Below are positions 59,145 to 64,000 of a stretch of 64,000 nucleotides of DNA, in pieces. The notes beneath the pieces were generated by a model. The model was not told the DNA's origin, did not search any database, and saw only the letters and a program-made list of their open reading frames with translations. Numbering within the stretch: position 1 is the stretch's first letter; every line of letters begins with the position of its first letter. A program made the translations under genes and the position numbers. Source of the DNA: Manduca sexta (lineage: Eukaryota > Arthropoda > Insecta > Lepidoptera > Sphingidae); assembly GCF_014839805.1 (NCBI RefSeq), contig NC_051141.1, forward strand, positions 19,848,777 through 19,912,776, read 5' to 3'.

Positions 59145-60444
59145 TTTTAGATTCGTGTCATAGAAAGAGGAAGTTGATGGGTGCAGTTTCTATGCCGTCC
59201 GTCTTATCCTAAACATGTTGAGCATCCCTGTAACATCATTTTTGAAATGACAATTTATATAGTGTATTTATAGTTAACCTCTACCGAGTCCATAGGGTAA
59301 AACCTAATATTTACTAAACGAATGGTGGTGACAGTTCGAAACGGAAGATGATCTAAGATCGGTTTGAACTTTTAGTATTTCGATTAGGTAAATCTTAGGT
59401 TACTGGGAAATTTAACTGCTTGTCAAATGTCTTACAACAACATAAATTAAAATATTTTTTTTTCGATGTCATTATTGGTTTGATGGGTATTTTACAATTG
59501 ACGAGGCAATTACTCGCCTTATATCTTTAAAGCAGTAACTACTCTGAACCAGCAACAAAATGCATGGTTTTTTATCCTGTTGAGAATTAATTTACTTCCA
59601 TAAAGTCATGTAAACCTGATAATATTGGTCTCACTAGCATACTATTCAAATTACTCTATGACTACAGAGAGGCTTACGAATATCGTAGGTAACGTAGTCG
59701 TTAGCTAGGACAGTGAGGAATTCATCAAAACTTGCTTTATCTTCATCTTAGCTTATTAAAGGTACAAACGCTGTTATGACTAGACTATGATACTAGCTCC
59801 ATCGTGTTAAATGTTTAATTGGAGACGCACGTTATTCCGGAATGAACTTTGTGCTCGCTGTGCCGTTCCGACTAGTTGCTTCTTGGATTCTGTGTACAAG
59901 AAGGGTAGGCCTAGGTTGTAATGACTTACGAGTCGAGCGATCTCTCGTTAGTCGAAATCATTTTCAAATACAAAATATTAACTATAGTGTAAACACATAG
60001 AAGTGTAGATTATAATTTTATATTTACTAATGCAGTTGTTCTTTGAAACGAATACTTTTACTTTTTAATCTTTGTTTAAGTATTTTTTGTCGTACATTAA
60101 TATCTCGCTCCTTACGTTTCGCGTGATAGATAATTTTGCAAATTTTAAAAATGTATAATTTGAAACTTAAATAACCTTAATTATATAAGCAGTTTTTTAA
60201 TCAAATTTAAAATAAACATGTGTGACGTAGTATTATAGAAGTGATTTTTGTTTAACATTTCCATCATGTTAAAATAATACGAATGGTCTAGTCTACAGAC
60301 TATAATACTATAATCATTAGTATACTAAATGATAACTACGTACACCACAATAAAATAATATGAGCCAGTGGTGAAGGTCGAAATTTTCTGGAAGAGAACT
60401 CGACACACAATAAAGGTACTAATATGCATGAATGCGATCTGCCA
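59145..60444. other. 1.3 kb without recognisable genes
   Basis: AT-rich. No feature supported. Confidence 0.4.
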
Positions 60445-60502
60445 ATCAAGGAATTACGAGAAGGAAGCCGGCAGGAGGTTATATGGACCTTTCCCCACTG
60501 TT
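60445..60502 (-). repeat. Family G fragment
   Basis: The reverse complement reads cagtggggaaaggtccatat then cctgccggcttcc, the family G 5' part. Confidence 0.45.
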
Positions 60503-60978
60503 CTATCTTCTCTTCTGAACTACATAATGAGTTCAAAGACAACTAAAAATCTCTACAAACTTCCTTAACATTTAGTAACATTCAAGGAATTCTAAGCAGG
60601 TGGCAACCCTACGTCAGATGCGATGTTAATGGATCGTTTGTACCATTTGCAGACGTGCAAACAGCTGGATTTGTGCTGTTTGGATTGTTACTTATCGATG
60701 CGTACAATTCACGATTTAATAGGACAAGGGCCTATGCTAATCAATGGTAGAGTCAGTTACACAAACAGCTGAACTACTTCAGAACTTCCAATCGTCTGTA
60801 CACGTTAAGTTTAAATGAGATTTTTTTATGTGAAGTAAAGTAAACACATTCATTTTCAGAAGATAAACAAAATGTTAATAACACACTAGTGTGATTTGAA
60901 GTTTTAAATTCAGCTAATTATATCTATAAAGCAATAACTGAGGACAGTCAACCAAACGATTGATAGTAATTTATTTTG

Positions 60979-61322
60979 AGCGGCGATAGCCTAGTTGGTT
61001 CTGGAACGGACTGCTGAGACGAATGTCCGCAGGTTAAAATCCCAAGGGCACAAACCTCTGACTTTTCTAAAAAATTTTGTGTGTATTCTTTGTGAATTTT
61101 CGCTTGCTTTAACGGTGAAGGCAAACATCGTGAGGAAACCTGCATACCTAAGAAATTCTCTATTAGGAATTTTCGAAGGTGTGTGAAGTCTACCAATCCG
61201 CACTGGGCCAGCGTGGTGGACTAAGGCCTAATCCCTCTCAGTAGTAGAAGAGGCCCGTGCTCAGTAGTGGGACAGTGTATATACAAGGCTGATATTATTA
61301 GTATATTATTATTATTATTATT
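60979..61322 (+). mobile_element. SINE-A full-length copy
   Basis: Head gcggcgatagcctagttgg, box B slightly changed (ggttaaaatccc), full body, and an unusually long ATT tail (attattattattattatta). TSD not found. Confidence 0.85.
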
Positions 61323-63198
61323 AGAAGCAAAAAAGAAATCGGGTTGAAAACTACTCGTTTTTATAAAAAAGACTATACAATAATACCCTTATTCATAACA
61401 AAGTTAATCGACGCTGCGTTTTTTCCGGCGTTTCCGAACCTCCTCCGGTGTAGCCGGTTCACCGTCAGCCGGATGACAAATGACCGTCCCAATCCCCGCC
61501 TCCCTTTAATGGTAAACGTAAAGGAAATATCTCGGCGTACATTTTTAATTTTTTTTGTTATGTTTACCTTTCCGGAATCCGGAAAATCGATAGAGCCGTT
61601 GTACTCGCTACGATGAACGCGACGTATTTGACCGTTAGGCGCCATTTTTTGTCATGTTTATAAAATTGTTACAGATTTACAAAACAATTTTGCTATGAAA
61701 AGTTTATCGTTATTTAGGATGACATCTAATGTTGAGCAACATTTTTCGTGTCGGGACGAATATTACAACACACATTGATGTATATGCTATAGACACGAAC
61801 GTCCATATAAACTATTTGTTCAAAATCTAAACTAATATGACAACCAACACGTCACTGTTATTATCTATTTATTCACTTGAACAACAAATAATTTTACTCA
61901 TTTGACTAATATTTTTTATTCACATCCAGGTTTATTTAGATTCGAGTCCTTATATCATGAGCGCCACTCCGTACACAACCACAAGCTGTCAATATTGACC
62001 ATACTAAAATCAGTTTGAATGGATAACAGTTCAATTCAGTTGAACACAGTTAATGTTCGAAACGCCAAATCTAGTACGTAGTACATATATATCGATGACA
62101 ACACATAGTTACTCAGCTGTGTCTCTAACTATATTTAATATACGTATTTATTTTTCTATGTCACCATCACAGCCCTGTATAATAAATGCGCTGTATATTT
62201 CCATAGCACCTGGCAGCCTATATAGCCTCTCGCATCCGAGACGTACTATCTAGTTTTATTCAAAAAGTTAATTACACAAGTCATGTTGCGACATCTCTCA
62301 AAATGTGATAAAAACGTCAGAAATCTCATCGAACAAGTCCATAAAATTCCCTTTGGCAGCGTAACTCGTGACTTTCTACGTATATTTTTGTTTCTATGCA
62401 TTTCGGATTGCAGATTTGTGGCCGGGTTAGCGTCGGGTTTGGAAATGTGTGACCGTAGAAGAGATTAAAGCTCGAACACTGGCGAGCAGCAGCGGTGTGG
62501 TGACCGGGCCGCGGGTGCAAAATAAAATAATCTAAACAATATTTTATTTCCACTGCACTACGTACCTAATATTTATTTATTAAATATAATCTTCAGGCGT
62601 TACACCCAATGCGATTAACATGCCTTGCCAGTATCATAAAAACTGTCTTTCCTTTCGACACCACAATCTATGTTATTTTCTAGGATGGTGTATCTGGGTG
62701 TGAAATTGGGCTCGATAACATCTTCCTAGTATGTTTTTTTCACTTCAGAATAGTATTAGCGATTAATGAATTAATCTCAGAGAAAAAATAGTGGTTGCTT
62801 TTATATTAACAATAACCTACGCCAAAATTTAATATTTCTACAATATTCGGAATCAATTTTGTTTATATTTGTACCCATCCTTTCGCATCCCAACAGTTGT
62901 TTTCCTAACTTATCCGAGTACGCGTTTGTTATCTCTATTGACCTTATCTTTAAGCCCCGAATGAGAGCTACGTATTTTTCCAGCATTAACTTGTTTATTA
63001 TGATGTTAAGCCGCGTAAGATCGTTACGTTTGGGTCGCTCTTTGTCTTGCTTCTTTTATGGAATTGTTTTCCTGTCGTGGGTAAAGTGGTAAGTGGGGAC
63101 TCGGTTTGTTTTATTTTTACTGTTTCGTTTGGTCTCAGCAGCGTAAAGTTCTTTACTTAAATATATATCCTAATGCACTTTCTGAGGACAAAGTTACA
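61323..63198. other. 1.9 kb without a supported gene
   Basis: At 61344-61645 both strands are open for about 90 codons and the region is GC-richer than its surroundings, but neither translation shows a known motif. Other short frames (62053-62253, 62326-62553, 62859-63092) are unremarkable. Confidence 0.35.
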
Positions 63199-64000
63199 TC
63201 TATACTATTATATAATACTTATAATACTATTATATAAAGCTGAAGAGTTTGTTTGTTTGAACGCGCTAATCTCAGGAACTACCGGTCCAAACTGAAAAAT
63301 TCTTTTTGTGTTGGATAGCCCTTTGTTCGTGGAGTGCTATAGGCTATATATCATCACGCTATACCCAATAGGAGCGGAGCAGTAATGGCTAATCTCAGGA
63401 ACTACCGGTCCAAACTGAAAAATTCTTTTGCGTTGGATAGCCCTTTGTTCGTGGAGTGCTATAGGCTATATATCATCACGCTATACCCAATAGGAGCGGA
63501 GCAGTAATGGCTAATCTCAGGAACTGCCGGTCCAAACTGAAAAATTATTTTTGCGTTGGATAGCCCTTTGTTCGTGGAGGGCTATATATCATCACGCTAT
63601 ACCCAATAGGAGCGGAGCAGTAATAGCTTATCTCGGGAACTATCGATTCGAACTGAAAAATTCTTTTTGTGTTGAATAGCCCTTTGTTTGTGGAGTGCTA
63701 TAAGTTATATATCATCACGCTATGACCAATAGGAGCTGATCAGTAATGGCTAATCTCAGGAACTACCAGTTTGAACTGAAAAAATCGTTTTGTGTTGGAT
63801 AGCCCTTTATTTGTGGAGTGCTATAGGCTATATATCATCTCGCTATGACCAATAGGAGCGGAGCAGTAATGAAACATGTTGCAAAAACGGGGACAATTTA
63901 TTAGTTTTGAGAGCTTCCGTTGCGTGCGCTGCGTAAACGGTTAAAGTTATGCAACAATGAAGTATGACGGGATTGTTCCTCTTAAAAAGTTCTATAAAAT
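63199..64000 (+). mobile_element. Helitron with internally amplified core, cut by window end
   Basis: Start A|TC at 63198-63200 (tctatactattatataata), then ataaagctgaagagtttg as in the other copies. The interior unit is repeated five times (63266-63871), after which the single-copy remainder (tgttgcaaaaacgggg, cgctgcgtaaacgg, cctcttaaaaa) follows and runs off the window, so the 3' CTAG end is not visible. Confidence 0.75.
63266..63871 (+). repeat. Five tandem units of 116-123 bp inside the Helitron
   Basis: Units start at 63266, 63389, 63511, 63627 and 63750, each at ctaatctcagg or a variant, and end at ggagcggagcagtaatg(g). Units 1-3 are nearly identical (tacccaatagg); units 4-5 are more diverged and keep the tgaccaatagg form found in other copies. 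This suggests recent local amplification from the left. Confidence 0.95.

Noticed and set aside
61344..61645. Overlapping 90-codon open frames on both strands, GC-richer than the surroundings
   Set aside because: No recognisable motif on either strand, no splice or promoter context; openness on both strands over 270 bp can arise by chance.
61323..63198. Search for CRISPR-like or phage-like systems across the window
   Set aside because: No regularly spaced identical repeats with unique spacers; the only tandem arrays are the Helitron units, two simple duplications and a microsatellite. The DNA is eukaryotic.

Overview
This is an AT-rich eukaryotic nuclear window, most likely from a moth or butterfly (Lepidoptera). 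That call rests on the repeat content: small Helitrons with A|TC...CTAG|T ends, tRNA-headed SINEs ending in ATT-rich tails, RTE-clade LINE tails ending in (GATGAT)n, and a restriction-like-endonuclease LINE of the R4/Dong type. I recognise these as typical of lepidopteran DNA from memory; no search was run. I see no bacterial features, no CRISPR array and no complete protein-coding host gene.

Layout. 0-3 kb holds a foldback element, a degenerate SINE and three Helitrons, two of them back to back. 3-12 kb holds RTE LINE tails, one with target-site duplications (TSDs), a long-body SINE and two other SINE types, plus a 3 kb AT-rich stretch with nothing recognisable. 12.2-15.96 kb is the largest coding object: a nearly full-length R4/Dong-like retrotransposon inactivated by a small deletion, a frameshift and a changed catalytic residue. 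17.3-17.96 kb is a GC-rich island that reads as a compact minus-strand transcription unit with a frame break. 18-26 kb carries divergent repeat blocks that recur in the window. 27-38 kb is a dense SINE graveyard with two unusual structures: a SINE whose 3' end carries flank from another locus in this window, and a SINE with its 5' half inverted inside intact TSDs. 37.6-37.9 kb is the broken C-terminus of an R1-like LINE. 39-52 kb has a nearly perfect 130-bp palindrome, an unnamed repeat pair and one intact tRNA-Tyr gene with a 16-nt intron at 46.1 kb. 53.0-53.7 kb is a GC-rich stretch with two DRE motifs, an NRF1-like motif and a strong splice donor, the best candidate host promoter and first exon, pointing rightward. 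54-63 kb is mostly featureless with scattered repeats. The window ends inside a Helitron whose interior has expanded to five tandem copies of about 120 bp.

The only intact functional gene I can support is tRNA-Tyr. Everything else is transposable-element sequence, candidate regulatory sequence or unexplained DNA. I found no new multi-gene system. The most unusual material is the retrotransposition by-products (SINE mosaic with 3' flank, SINE 5' inversion) and a repeat family that keeps a GNRA-capped hairpin beside a hammerhead-like core fragment.
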